DNA from: Polymyxa betae
Lineage: Eukaryota > Endomyxa > Phytomyxea > Plasmodiophorida > Plasmodiophoridae
Direction of reading: 5' to 3'
Assembly: GCA_003693705.1 (NCBI GenBank)
Contig: RBZT01000105.1
Location: forward strand, 1-29,620
DNA: 29,620 nucleotides
This document shows positions 1 to 10,177 of this stretch, piece by piece. The position numbers and the translations under genes are program-made. The notes beneath the pieces are model-generated. The model did not search any database. It saw only the letters and a program-made list of their open reading frames with translations, and was not told the DNA's origin. How positions within the stretch are numbered: the first letter of the stretch is position 1; each line of letters opens with the position of its first letter.

Positions 1-62
1 TGGTGAATGTCTTCGACCTGAGCGCGGCTCTCGTTCGGGCGCGAGCCGCTTCTCTGCAATAA
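1..62 (+). CDS. 3' end of a gene entering from the left edge
   Basis: One frame is open from base 3 to a TAA at 60-62 and gives about 19 C-terminal residues ending in RARAASLQ, an alanine/arginine-rich, helix-like tail. The base composition is GC-rich, like the better genes in this window and unlike the AT-rich DNA that follows. An AATAAA lies 9 bp after the stop, which fits a transcript end. The product cannot be identified from so short a piece, and chance readthrough of a GC-rich edge cannot be excluded. Confidence 0.3.
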   Translation, partial: VNVFDLSAALVRARAASLQ

Positions 63-70
63 GTTTACAA

Positions 71-76
71 AATAAA
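71..76 (+). terminator. AATAAA polyadenylation signal
   Basis: AATAAA directly follows the stop codon of the partial gene at the left edge. The spacing is the same kind seen after the 12834 and 25191 stops. Confidence 0.35.
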
Positions 77-784
77 CAGTTTATCAACCCTAACTATAGG
101 TTCCAGCCGAGGAAGTAGCCCGGAGGGCCATACTGGCCGCCAAGAACAGAGCGCGCCTGCGCTCTGCGTCTGATGAACGCCGCACTGCGGCCGAACACAG
201 CCGCTCGGACGAGTTCGCTATGCGCCTGACTTCATTGGGCGCAGCCCTGTCCAAGATCGTGTCGCGGTGCTGCTCCACGTGATGGCACCTCGTTTTCCCC
301 TATCCGGCGCCCGCCACCTGCTCCTGCCACCGAGACGCTCACTTTTTGTCATAATATTTTTATTTATTTAAAAATAAAGCGATAATGACAAGTTCCTAAA
401 CCCTATACCGCCTGTACAATCAGATTCATTGAATAGTCCATATTTATATACTGATATAGACAGAATATTACAGTCATGATCTTGATACAGAGTCTAAAGC
501 TGGCTTTGTGATCTCGAGCAATCCGAGCTTCGGTTTGATCGATAGCGTTTAAGACTTTAAGGTTGCTAGAATGTGGCATCGGTTCTCAGGTTATTGTTGG
601 ATGGATTTATTGCATTTTGGGATTCATCGCCTTCAATATCGCCGGTTTTTGTGAGACAAGACGCTTGGTATTGAAAGTCATCATCGGTAGGTAATGCAGA
701 ATAATCATAAAATACACGAATAAAGAGACGGTTAAGGCAAATCAGATTATAATCGCGATGAGGTCGATTATAAGACCACATTCA
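77..784. other. intergenic, no clear gene
   Basis: The first 220 bases are GC-rich and carry a minus-strand open frame (278 to 90), arginine- and alanine-rich, starting only at GTG, with no recognisable domain. It contains GCCATACTGG, a variant of the recurring decamer discussed in the findings. From 340 on the DNA is AT-rich. A minus-strand ORF at 781-566 (71 codons, acidic second half) could be an extra 3' exon of the neighbouring beta-helix gene, but no splice acceptor brings it into frame, so it is not called. Confidence 0.3.
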
Positions 785-3700
785 ATCAGCAGATCAAGGA
801 TTGGAAACGAGATCGCTATCAAAGATGAATATCGGTGCAGAAACAGGCCATCATGAGCAACGTGGAATCAAGGAAACAACCAGAGAGCCATTGATGCTGA
901 TTTGACCAGGATCTGCATCAAACTTGCAATCTTCAATCTTCTCGATGGTGACGTCGTTCAGGAAAATGCAAGCTCCCTTGAGTGGCTTCTGATCCTTCCT
1001 CCAGATGCGATGCGCAACGCGAACGGCGTGTCCATGAACAGACCGAATAGCTCCACCCGTGACGTGGACCATTCCGTCAGGATTTGTCACGATCCCATGA
1101 TCAGAGATGTTTTCAATTGTGCAATTTTCGATACGTCCCGACGCTTCTGTATCTCGATATCAGAAATTGCAGAATGAAAGTTAGAAAGATAAAAGGTAAG
1201 CGAAATAATAGATTCCAAGCTGATAAAAGAAATGATTAAACAAATCGCATAGCCGAAAACCAGAAACAAAATCTAATTCGAAGACAGATAAACAAACAAT
1301 ACCAATGTCAAAGAAAATGCCCTGAAAGACGGAACAACAAGATTTAGGATTATAGCAACCATCGAGGCGGCAACCAATCAGCTGGAAGTTTTTGATTTTT
1401 CTGCATTAAGTTAGTTTTCGACAGAAGACGAGCCATGAAGCAGACTAACGGGTCGGTGTCGATTATAGCAGGATAGCATTTGGATTGCGATCCGCTTTTC
1501 TTGAGTGTGATACCCTTGACGACGACATTGTCGCCACGAATTCCCAGGGTCGGAAAACTAACGGTTCCAGCAATAACCACCTTAAAACAGCAAGTCAACC
1601 AAGCGTGAATCGAGCTTTACAAGGTACATACGATATCGTCAACCGACACTTGATCGGCAGCACGCAATGTCACGCCAGCAGGTAGATCAATGAGACGTTT
1701 TTCCTTGTACACACCAGCAGATAAAACAATCTCGTCGCCCGATTTTGCAGCCTATTTCACCAAGTTTAACGAAGCTTGCATAAGAAGCAAGAAACAAAAA
1801 GAAAATAACATCACAATCTTTATAACTTTGAAATAAATATTCAAAAAACAATGAAACCAGAGGCTGTAAAAGGGAATCTCGTGTTGGTAGCAAAACAAAA
1901 AAGCTGAAACGAAAAATCAGAAAGCCAACCAAGGAAAAAAAGTGACTCAAAAACAAGCGGAATAGCAAGAACGCAGGATCCAAATTTAAAGAATTCATAC
2001 TGTAAAAGAAAAGCCAGCTTCAGATAAAAGCAATCTGATACTTGTAGCAAATAGAGCTCAGAGCATAACAAAAAATAAAAGGAAAATGATTACAAAATAA
2101 GCGGCTCAACGAAGTTACCTTTGCAGCGATGGCGACGCTATTATAGGCAACTCCAGGAAGTTCTTCACAGTCGAGAGACACACGAAGGACACGACTGGTG
2201 AACGATTGTGGTCTGGGCCGCTTGCCGGTCGATGAACGGGACAGCGATGAGGGCAGCGACAGCTTTTTATCAGTATTATCTGACGCAGATGAGCGCGATG
2301 ATTCGCCTGGAGTTCGATGGGATCTAAACGATTTCCTCGTAGTACTTTCTGAAGCCGATGATGGAGATGGAGTGCGCCGAATTTGTTGAGGTTTCTTAGC
2401 ATCTGAAGGTGACGACCGCGATGATTTGCCATCCCGAGGCGATGGTTTTCGAATCTCAGAAGGCGTCGACCGCGATGCTTTGCCAGTATCCGAATGCGAA
2501 GATACCGCTGGTTTGCTTGGAGTGCGCTCGGCTTGCGAGGTAGAAGGGCGGTTTTGGTCGTTCATAGGGGATTCTTTCAGAGTGCGTTTCACCCTTTCAG
2601 TGACAATCGAAGTGACTGTATGAGGAGAAATGCCATTAGCACCTTGTAAGAATCGCGAATCTGAGAAATTGGAAGATAATCGTCGAACTTTCGGCAATTG
2701 TTCTTGATCATTGATGAGTTCTTCGGCATTTCTCAAATCAGCTTTACTTTGCCGATTGTATTGATCGAATTCAGAGTGCGAATCATCCAACGATGGAATT
2801 TCGGTAGCACGATGAGTCGCCGGAAATCGAGCTGGTGCTGTTGAAGAAGAGCTCTTAGCTTTGATAGCAGCGTCGAGACCATCATCACGTAGGTTTTGGG
2901 AATCGTCAACCATTGAACCCGGCGAGGGAAGTTCAGCAGAAGGACGCCTTTGCTGAAGAGCAGGTGCACCAGGCTGGCTGTCCGATACCTGACTATGCTT
3001 GACAATGGGGTTAGCAGAGCCGCCTAGACTTTGACGACGCTTGTTAACAAGGTGTGCGGGAGCTTTAGCGAAAAATCTTTGCTTCGATGGAGTTGACTTC
3101 GATTTCGATTCGGACGCAGCTTCAGATTTTTCGACGGGAGATGGCGCCGTTGCAGGAACACCGATTGGATTCTTCTCCGACTCCGGTGACGAAATGGGGC
3201 GAATTGAAGTGGAAGGAATGGAAAATGGGCGACTAGTCGGAGCAGGCAAAGGCGCACAATAGGGAACAGAAGACGATGAGCCGTCGTTTGAAGCGGGAGT
3301 CGTGGTAGGAATGTCATTGCCTTGGTGGAGGCGTTGGTTGGTCTTGAATGAATTGTCAGACTTGTGAAAAGAGGCACGCCGGTCTCCAGCTTCAGAATCC
3401 TTTGATTTTGATACATCGAATGAAGATGGTCCCAATGAATAAGCTTCAGCAGCTGCTCTAGCAGGACTGCCGAAATGAGTGGATCCGTTATTTGAACAGA
3501 CATTTGAGAGCTCTGAAGGCTTGTCACCAGAGGTAACCCGCTCGTTTTGGGTTGTTGCGGACAGCTTTGGAGGAGCGAAACTGTCGGAGTCTGAATTTTG
3601 AGCAAAGGACGGCTCAGCATGATCATTGATGGATTGTTCCTTGGATCCAGCTAGAGATGCCTCCAAAGGCGTGGCATCCAACTCATGTCGGTCGTCACTC

Positions 3701-4745
3701 AGGTCGATAACGGGTAGATCATTGATGGCATAGAACCGATCGGATTCGTCACTAAAAGCAGAGGCCGGAGATGCTTCAGCGCAAGGAAGATCCATCTCTG
3801 CGTTCGTGGGAGCCGACGCATCAAAGTCAACGATGAACTTAAAGCAGTTCCATTTCTTCACAGCACACGCCATAGTTACGTCGAAATCCTGGACCCGAAG
3901 AAGCTGAGAGATGGGACTGTAGGGTTCGTGGAAGGCGCTCGGGTCCAGATAGACTGAGCACGGGTCGGTGCGACCCTTACAAAGGGCATCGAGAAGGCGA
4001 GCATGGCCGTTGACTAATGTCAGCTCTGTAGAGACAACAGACCCGTTGTTGCAATGGCGTATTTGAACATAAAAGCGAATGGAAGCTAATTGTTGAATAC
4101 CTATCGGGAAGGTTAATAAAGCAATGCGAAAGCAATAAATACGTCAAATCAAAACAAAAGATCTGAAAAGCGATCTGAATCTTGGTTGATGATAACTTCC
4201 GATAGAACAATTGACTTAAAAGAGCTAGAAATGCAGAATGTTAGTAAACCTGTAAGCTGAAAACAGGGCTGCAAAGAAACTTCATGAAACATTGGTGGAA
4301 TCGGAAAATCATAAACCTTGAGAAAGCCATAATAGCAATTGAAGGAATTAAGAACCCTAAAACACCAAATTTTGAAAGTTGAGTACAGGGAGAGAAGAAA
4401 CACAATGAACAAAATATCGTGAAGCAATGGCACGAAATGACAATTTCGCCAAATAAACACACAACAGAACATTCCGATATCCATTCAACTTTAGGTATAT
4501 AAAAAATAGTAGAAAAACTGGAAAGAAAAAAGTGAACAAAGACAGTAAAATGACACACCGTTAGGGGGAGAAGATACGCCTAGATGGAACAACGCCGACC
4601 GTTTCCGTTTGATTCGAAGCGGTGAATCGTCAGATTCACTGGGCAGTATCAGCGAGGAGCACGGGATGGAAACGCCGGCAGCTTACATTACGGACGACGC
4701 CGACGCCGACGCCGACGCTGATGACGACGACGACGAAGAGGCCAT
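785..4745 (-). CDS. Ser/Pro-rich disordered protein with C-terminal right-handed beta-helix
   Basis: Multi-exon model, roughly 900 residues. Exon 1 is 4745-4687 (ATG, then a Ser/Ala run); a 48-bp intron 4686-4639 (GTAAGC..CCCAG) removes an in-frame TAA. Exon 2 is 4638-4559; intron 4558-4086. Exon 3 is 4085-2119, a 655-codon open frame: a short globular N-part with several Cys, then Ser/Pro/Lys-rich low complexity with repeated SRSxPSDxxK-like units. Exons 4 (1751-1632) and 5 (1580-1450, after a 51-bp intron) and a segment at 1146-881 carry the beta-helix pattern: GDEIVLSAGVY, a DNVVVKGITLKK rung, RIENCTIENISDHGI. This is the fold of pectate-lyase-like and FBXO11/NosD-type repeats. Joins between 1450 and 1146 are unresolved; a stop at 787-785 is the simplest end. 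No catalytic residues can be assigned and no signal peptide is seen, so an intracellular scaffold or binding role is likelier than a secreted lyase. Basis: exons seen, fold by family pattern, role inferred. Confidence 0.65.
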
Positions 4746-4803
4746 CGACAGAGACGAGTATTGTTCTGCCCCTAAATTGAGACCGCGCTCAGAGAGTGTG
4801 TTC

Positions 4804-4999
4804 GCAATTCACAACAAAATGTTGCGCCAGTGTGAGATATAAGAGAATTTGACGCAATATTTGTGCGTAACGTCCGTGTTGGAGATTTTTGATCCGCAAT
4901 TCACATCAATAAGCTGCGCCAGTGTGTCATAAACGAGAAGTTCACGCAACTTTGCATTTGTGCGTAAAGTCCTTGTTGGACAAACATAGGTTTTGATCC
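4804..4999. repeat. tandem imperfect duplication, about 92 + 104 bp
   Basis: Copy A (4804-4895) and copy B (4896-4999) share in order GCAATTCACA, GCGCCAGTGTG, an ACGCAA block, TTTGTGCGTAA, GTCC-TGTTGGA and TTTTGATCC. The pair lies within 60-255 bp 5' of the beta-helix gene start on the minus strand, so it may be part of that promoter. A shorter trace (GTGCGCCAGTG) recurs near 5737. Confidence 0.75.
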
Positions 5000-6671
5000 T
5001 TCAGTGACTCGATTAACTTCATCTGTTGCAGTCAGCATGTTAATTTTAATCACCTGTTATAAGTAAATGAGAGTTCGAACAGTTATCAAATGCCTGTTTT
5101 AAAGAGTGGCTTGATTTACCCTGCCAGGGCCGGCCTGTCTACGACGGCCGCCAGTTAACTAATAAACGGGAGCGATCCCGACGCCTCCACCAAAGCCGGG
5201 CTGTTCGTTCTCGTCCCGTGTCAGCGGCGTCACTATCGATATCGTGGCTGGAGCCGGGTCGTGGTTGGCGCCGTCTGGAGCGATTCCGGCGTCACCGCTA
5301 TGACTCGCCGGTGGTGCTGGACCCATTCAAGCGGCCGCCAGGCAGCCCGGCTGGTCGCGGCCCCGTCGTCAGCGGCGCTCGTCGCGCCTAGGTGCCGGCT
5401 CGTGGTTGGCTGGGCCGGGAGCCGTCCACCATGGTTAGCTGACCATGCTGGGCGCATCCAAGCGATCTCCAGCTGGTCGTACTGGTCCCGATCGGTCACG
5501 ACCGCGGCAGCGGCGGATCCGAGCCCGGTTATCTCGTGCTAGAACCGCAGTCATAAAGAGCCCCCCAACGCTTTATTCGATGAAAGTTGCTGGCTGGAAT
5601 GTGGTGCCTTTTAAAAGCTACGTGCGGGAAGAATTCTGGGAATTCATTCAAATCTATTGCATTATTACTGCAAGAGCTAAAGCTGAAACATGTCGAAATC
5701 CAAAGCGTGGCCTCTCTCTAAATTCAATTTGTAAAGTGCGCCAGTGCGCAGTCTTTCTACAATAAAGCACTCTGTACAACTTTATTGCGTCCGAGCTGCC
5801 TGTGTTTAGGATCTGTTTCTCGCAATAGCTCATATATCAACTCAGGACTTGAGCCCACGCTGAATCTATTCGCTACGTGCTCTGGAAACTATTTAGGCCG
5901 TGCGTTGCGGAAATAGCGCCGGCTGCTGACTGAAAAAATTAAGAGAGCTGGAAGTGGCATTTGCTGTTGTGGTTGCAGATTTTGCAAATGTCTGCAAATG
6001 TTCTTGTAACAACATTATAGTGCTGCTGGATTGTTGAGAGAAGCAGATGTCATGGGTTTTGGTGGCTGCGAAGAGGTCGCCATTGCATTTGGAAACATTA
6101 TCATCAGACAGGCTCCTCTTAGAGCTGTATTTTGTCTGACATTCACCAATGGATATATAACGCTTTAGAAACAGTCAGTTCAGTAAAGGAAAGATTTTGC
6201 ATTACTGGATGGAACAGCAGATACACGAAAATTACGGCGATTCCGATATTGTTCCAGAGCCACATAATCGATTGTGACTATTATTAGTAATTAGTGCACA
6301 TAAGTCGATATCGTAATGGAATGTTACCGCTTAAATAATTTTCTGCTTGAGTTGAACATTGACCTATAAAGTTATCAATATGAGCTGTGAATACAGGATT
6401 GGATGAAACAGTCCGTCTGGCAATATGAAGTGGTCATGAAGACCATTTTCACCGCCGAATAAGTAGAAGAGATGCAGACAGGTCGCTCAACCATGCGAGA
6501 AGCAACCTTGGCCATGAATCAGAAGCAACTCGACCTCTTGAATGCGCAGATTTCTACACAATTTCGTCTCAGAATTCGTGGCCTTGAAAAACTCCGTGCG
6601 CTACTTTGAATATCCGTAGCGATTTACAGCGGAGATATATTGAAGGATATCGGATGTATGACGCGATGAGC
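5000..6671. other. GC-rich island (about 5100-5560), then AT-rich DNA with no clear gene
   Basis: Bases 5100-5560 are markedly GC-rich and open for about 90 codons on both strands, but no frame shows a domain or codon pattern that decides between them. GGCTCGTGGTTGGC and a close variant occur near 5249 and 5397, and one copy of GTCGTACTGG lies at 5476-5485. The island may be a relic of a GC-rich gene. A 60-codon tail of a plus ORF (5579-5765, starting MKVAGWN) runs into AT-rich DNA. Nothing else is supported up to 6671. Confidence 0.35.
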
Positions 6672-7953
6672 TCAGACCATGGACGAGGACACCGTGAGGC
6701 GCCGTTTCAGACGCCAGTAACATAAAGCTAGGGCAGCGACGACCACGATACCACCCACAATCAAAACTGGGACAATGACACCGTTACCTGGGCGTACCGT
6801 CAGATTAATGTTACGCCCAAGTGCCCGAAACACTCCGAAAATTGAAGCGGACAATGGCGGACATCAACATTTGTTACCTGATTGTTCTATAGAATTGGAA
6901 CTTCGCTCTTCAACTGTCGTCTGGTCACCCTCGACGTTGACCTCGGATGGCTTCGGACTCGCCTCCTCCGTTCTTTCATCGTCATGCGATGAGTTCATAG
7001 AAGACTGCCAGCGCGCATTCCGTCAATAGTTGAGACGATCACAGGAAAACTCCGACACAGAGTAAACCGAACATGAGAAGGGAATCCAATTTCCAAAAAA
7101 AAATAAATAATATAAAAATAAACGAAACGCATTACGATTGCCAAAGTGGTGATCGTTGTGACTGTAGCCAGTCGGCTTCAGTCGGGCCAGTATGGCCCGC
7201 GCCTGGGCCCCGGACGCGGGCGCCCTCATCCGCTGGTCCCTCAATGGTCAACTCGTGCAGATTGCGGCCCCGAATTCGCTCCATGACCAGGTACGACGAT
7301 CCGTTATGATACAACGCGTCCAGGAGCGGGACGAGTCCGGGAATCGCGGGGTCCGCAGCGCCGTGGCAGAACCGCGACATGAACTCAAGGTCGGCGAAAG
7401 GAACGATTCAGATCCCCGAAATCGATTATTTGGTAAGAGGCGCAACAAACACCTTTTCAGAGCAAATCTCGATTCCGAACAACAAATGGAGATCAAACAG
7501 CAAACGAATGAAGAATGGAAACCCTAAACCCTCACCGACCTTATTTTTCCAGGATCTCATATTCATCATCTACGTCCGAGACTTCACGGACTTGGATAGG
7601 AGTGACGGAATTCGAACCATCTTTCAGAGGTTTGTTCTGGACGAGTATGTCCGGGATCCGATCGCGGAGTCATTCATAAAGCCGCGGACATTGATGTTTG
7701 GCCCGGTCGATTAGATCAGCGAACCCAGCGGCGATCTTGCCGGCGGCGAGCTGCTCGGAGTCGTCGACATTGACACCACAGCATGCCGTCAGGACGGTTT
7801 TTGCACGGGTCGAGGCGCGCTCCGTAGAATCCGAACAAATTCTAAGTTAGGGCCGCCCTTGGACACGCACCTATTAATATGCAGCTCGGCGTTCAGAAAC
7901 TCCCATTGCAACACCTCGAGGAGGACAATAATTTATATAGGTAATTTCAGTCG
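6672..7953 (-). pseudogene. damaged protein kinase with C-terminal membrane span
   Basis: Read leftwards on the minus strand. A helical N-part (7940-7520) includes a probable 30-bp intron (GTGCGT..CTTAG, about 7870-7841) and an in-frame TGA at 7672-7670, where Trp would fit. Kinase homology follows: FALK, like a VAIK lysine motif (about 7465); an alphaC-like ADLEF; then LVPLLDALYHNGSSYLVMER, typical of strand 5 and the hinge. The catalytic loop YSHNDHHFGN (HND at 7160-7152, catalytic Asp and Asn kept) is in another frame, so a shift lies near 7200-7215. After a likely intron (GTAATG) comes an acidic linker, no DFG or C-lobe, then a hydrophobic segment VIVPVLIVGGIVVVAALALC with a basic stop-transfer WRLKRR and a stop at 6672. 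Family: Ser/Thr or Tyr-like kinase. With a nonsense codon, a frameshift and a missing C-lobe, activity is unlikely, though unrecognised introns could repair part of it. Confidence 0.55.
6789..6819. repeat. 8-bp perfect inverted repeat
   Basis: TGGGCGTA (6789-6796) and TACGCCCA (6812-6819) are separated by 15 bases. The repeat lies at the start of the membrane-span exon of the kinase relic, close to its probable splice acceptor. It may be chance. Confidence 0.4.
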
Positions 7954-8445
7954 CTAAATCTTTCTTGTCTCAATATTTCTTTCGCCTTAAAGCAAAACCA
8001 AATTTTGTCATATTCTCTAATAATAAAATCAGCGTCGTTTTGTATTCTGTATTGATAAGCTATTATCCATTCATTAAATTGTCATTATCTCTATGGTTTC
8101 ATAATCTCGTTCGGCTGTATCAGGAAATCTGCCGATCATGGGAGAGCGGGATATTTCCACGTCGCAGGAAGTCCTTTGACAGGGAGATCGGCTCCATCAG
8201 AAACAGGAGAACTCGATTTCCATTCCAGCAAATTGGTTTTCCAATCTCATGAGTCAACATCCGCTGCTACTCTTCTCATCATTTCCTGTTATCGATCCTT
8301 CTCTGATTTCTGCGTCGATATCCAAATAGTCTGGTTCATTGTGTTGCCCTGAAGAGGAAGTTTGAAGATTTTGGTGATGATCGCCTGCCATAAAGGCACG
8401 CACCAATCGACCTTTCTAGACCGAAATCTCTCCGCTCTTATCCAT
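7954..8445. other. no clear gene
   Basis: AT-rich DNA. A plus-strand ORF at 7965-8252 and a minus-strand ORF at 8492-8289 are both short, lack recognisable domains and use AT-rich codons unlike the confident genes. I see no promoter, RNA gene or element that I can support. Confidence 0.3.
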
Positions 8446-8488
8446 GGTTCAGCAAGTTCATAAACTTGAAAGATGTTCGAAATCTGAT
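8446..8488. repeat. dispersed 43-bp repeat, copy 1
   Basis: This 43-bp block matches 13016-13058 in the same orientation with three mismatches. On the minus strand both copies read as the same peptide, ISNIFQVYELAEP, in an open frame, so the repeat may be a remnant of a duplicated coding segment rather than a mobile element. Confidence 0.8.
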
Positions 8489-8490
8489 CC

Positions 8491-8560
8491 AAGCCATAAA
8501 CTTGATGCTCTGTATCAAGTTTAAGCCATAAACTTGATGCTCTGTATCAAGTTTATGGCT
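8491..8560. repeat. tandem 32-bp duplication ending in a 15-bp perfect hairpin
   Basis: Two identical 32-bp units abut at 8491-8522 and 8523-8554. The second unit plus the next bases forms a perfect stem: AGCCATAAACTTGAT (8524-8538), loop GCTCTGT, ATCAAGTTTATGGCT (8546-8560). The structure starts two bases after the dispersed repeat copy 1, which itself contains CATAAACTTGA. A fold-back mini-element or replication-slippage product is likely; no coding potential. Confidence 0.85.
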
Positions 8561-10027
8561 GGGAAATTCGGTCTAATCAGAATCTACTAGAAAGATGGAT
8601 TATTCAACGGAAATTTTTATTCATCAGCGCCATAATCCTTCCAAAATACAGTAATCTCTTGTCTAAAACATTCGCGTTCCTGATAGTTTCAATATGAGGC
8701 GGAATTGACGGTTTTCTATTCAAGTCGAGGAAATCGAAATCTACCAACAGTTTTGCTGTAGATCTGAGACAATCATGCCATGGCTTCCTCTCATTTGGCC
8801 TAGAAATGGTCAACGCTCTGTGCAGCGCAAGTTTCATGTTTGGAATCTTCGAAAAATGGTCTAACCCTAAACCCTCAAAAAGCCTGTCAAAACCCTAATG
8901 CCCGAACTCACAGCATTCGACGCCAGTTTCATTCCACGCATTGACTCCATTTTTTTGCAGCTGGTAGACGGAGTGCATCGCATTTCCAATGGGAGTAAAT
9001 TCCAGCAGTATAAATTGGGAATTAAAAAAAATAATACAAAAAAAAACGCCAAGTCTGCTGGTTAGCTTTAGGAAATTCTCAGTAGCGAGAAAATATTTCA
9101 ACACTTCCCGCTCATCGAAAGAAATCTACTTGGCAGCACTTTGCCTATAAAAAAACGCATTTAAAGGCGAATTTGTTAGATGTTGCTAGTTTTGAATTCT
9201 GTGCATGAAAAAAATAAACTGTAAAGGGCTGTTTGCAGAATTTCCACTTCAGATGAGACTGGAACTGTTTGGAAAAACGTCCTGTAACCGGTATGCTTGA
9301 AGACTGATTAACAACAAGCTCTCCTATTTCCTAGAAACGTGAGATTCGTAATGAGACAGAAAACGCTGATTTCAAACTAGTACAACTAGACTTCTGGGAA
9401 AAACAATTCACTGATCTCCATCAAATACAAAAATTTCTCCTTTTAACCGCAAAGTCAGACTTCGGTAGTGAATTTGCTTTTCAGAAGCAAAGCGCTGTTA
9501 CTAAGGCGTAATCCAAACCGCAAGAACTGTCAAGATTTCGAAATCCGAAAACCGCAAAAAAGTGCTGGAAATAGGGTACGACGCGCTGGGTAATATCTAA
9601 CAAGCTTTTGACACAGTCCTGATTGTTGTTTTTTTTTTTCAAAAGGACGGAAGTCAAGGATTCAGAAAACATTCGCAGATTAACGGAAAAGGTCATAATA
9701 TAGGGCTGCATAAAGATGAATTTGACATTGACGTCAGTGGAAGATCAGCGTATTGAAAACGACGCAATCAATATGCAGCTTTGCAAATGACGAACTGCTA
9801 ATTAGGCCATACTAACTAAACAATTCACTCTCAAGGGTTTGTAGACAGAAATGGGCTGCGCCGCCTGACAATCGTGTCATGTTTTCAGGAAAAAACATCT
9901 GCGCAATGTAACATTACAGTGCGGCTATCAAGATGTCTTTTGATAACGTCTTGGCTCTTACTATAATGGTAGGTCTATGCTCAGATAATTGGTCAACAGT
10001 TAACTGCTCTCAGAGGCCGTTGGATCA
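8561..10027. other. AT-rich intergenic DNA, no confident gene
   Basis: The minus strand holds a 77-codon ORF (8837-8604) and an exon-like stretch (about 9010-8890, IGNAMHSVYQLQKNGVNAW) ending at a stop next to AAACCCTAA motifs. Neither has a recognisable domain. A further 76-codon minus ORF (9711-9481) has a run of T/A and looks fortuitous. Telomere-type AACCCTAAACCC occurs near 8861. No RNA genes were seen. Confidence 0.3.
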
Positions 10028-10177
10028 GGCAACGCCTTCATAAACGTTGCCGTGGAAGGGTGAAATTCCGGTGTCTCTGAATGTTCAGAGACCTCTGAGT
10101 ATCCAGTGAAGCTGTCAAGACTTCGATCTCAGAGCCCTCTGTGATGGGAAAGATCACCGCCCTGGTGTATAATCACC
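10028..10177. other. cluster of four small perfect hairpins
   Basis: In 150 bp there are four perfect stems: GGCAACG/CGTTGCC (10028-10051, loop 10), GTCTCTGA/TCAGAGAC (10073-10092, loop 4), GTGAT/ATCAC (10141-10157) and GGTG/CACC (10164-10177). No ORF of note overlaps. The arrangement could be a structured RNA or a decayed fold-back element. I do not recognise it as a known RNA family. Confidence 0.4.

Noticed and set aside
27-136. Cloning-vector remnant suggested by the GGCC-N5-GGCC site at 126-138
   Set aside because: Only the recurring CATACTGG-type motif is shared; no other vector-like sequence surrounds it, and related sites occur inside genes.
4609-4842. Plus-strand ORF with an Asp/Ala repeat, resembling an acidic protein
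   Set aside because: It is the complement of the Ser/Ala-rich first exon of the minus-strand beta-helix gene, which has a start, splice sites and a continuing long frame.
7192-7714. Plus-strand ORFs of 111 codons over the kinase relic
   Set aside because: The minus strand carries recognisable kinase motifs; the plus frames have none.
8491-8560. CRISPR-like direct repeat array
   Set aside because: Only two units with no spacer between them, in a eukaryotic context.
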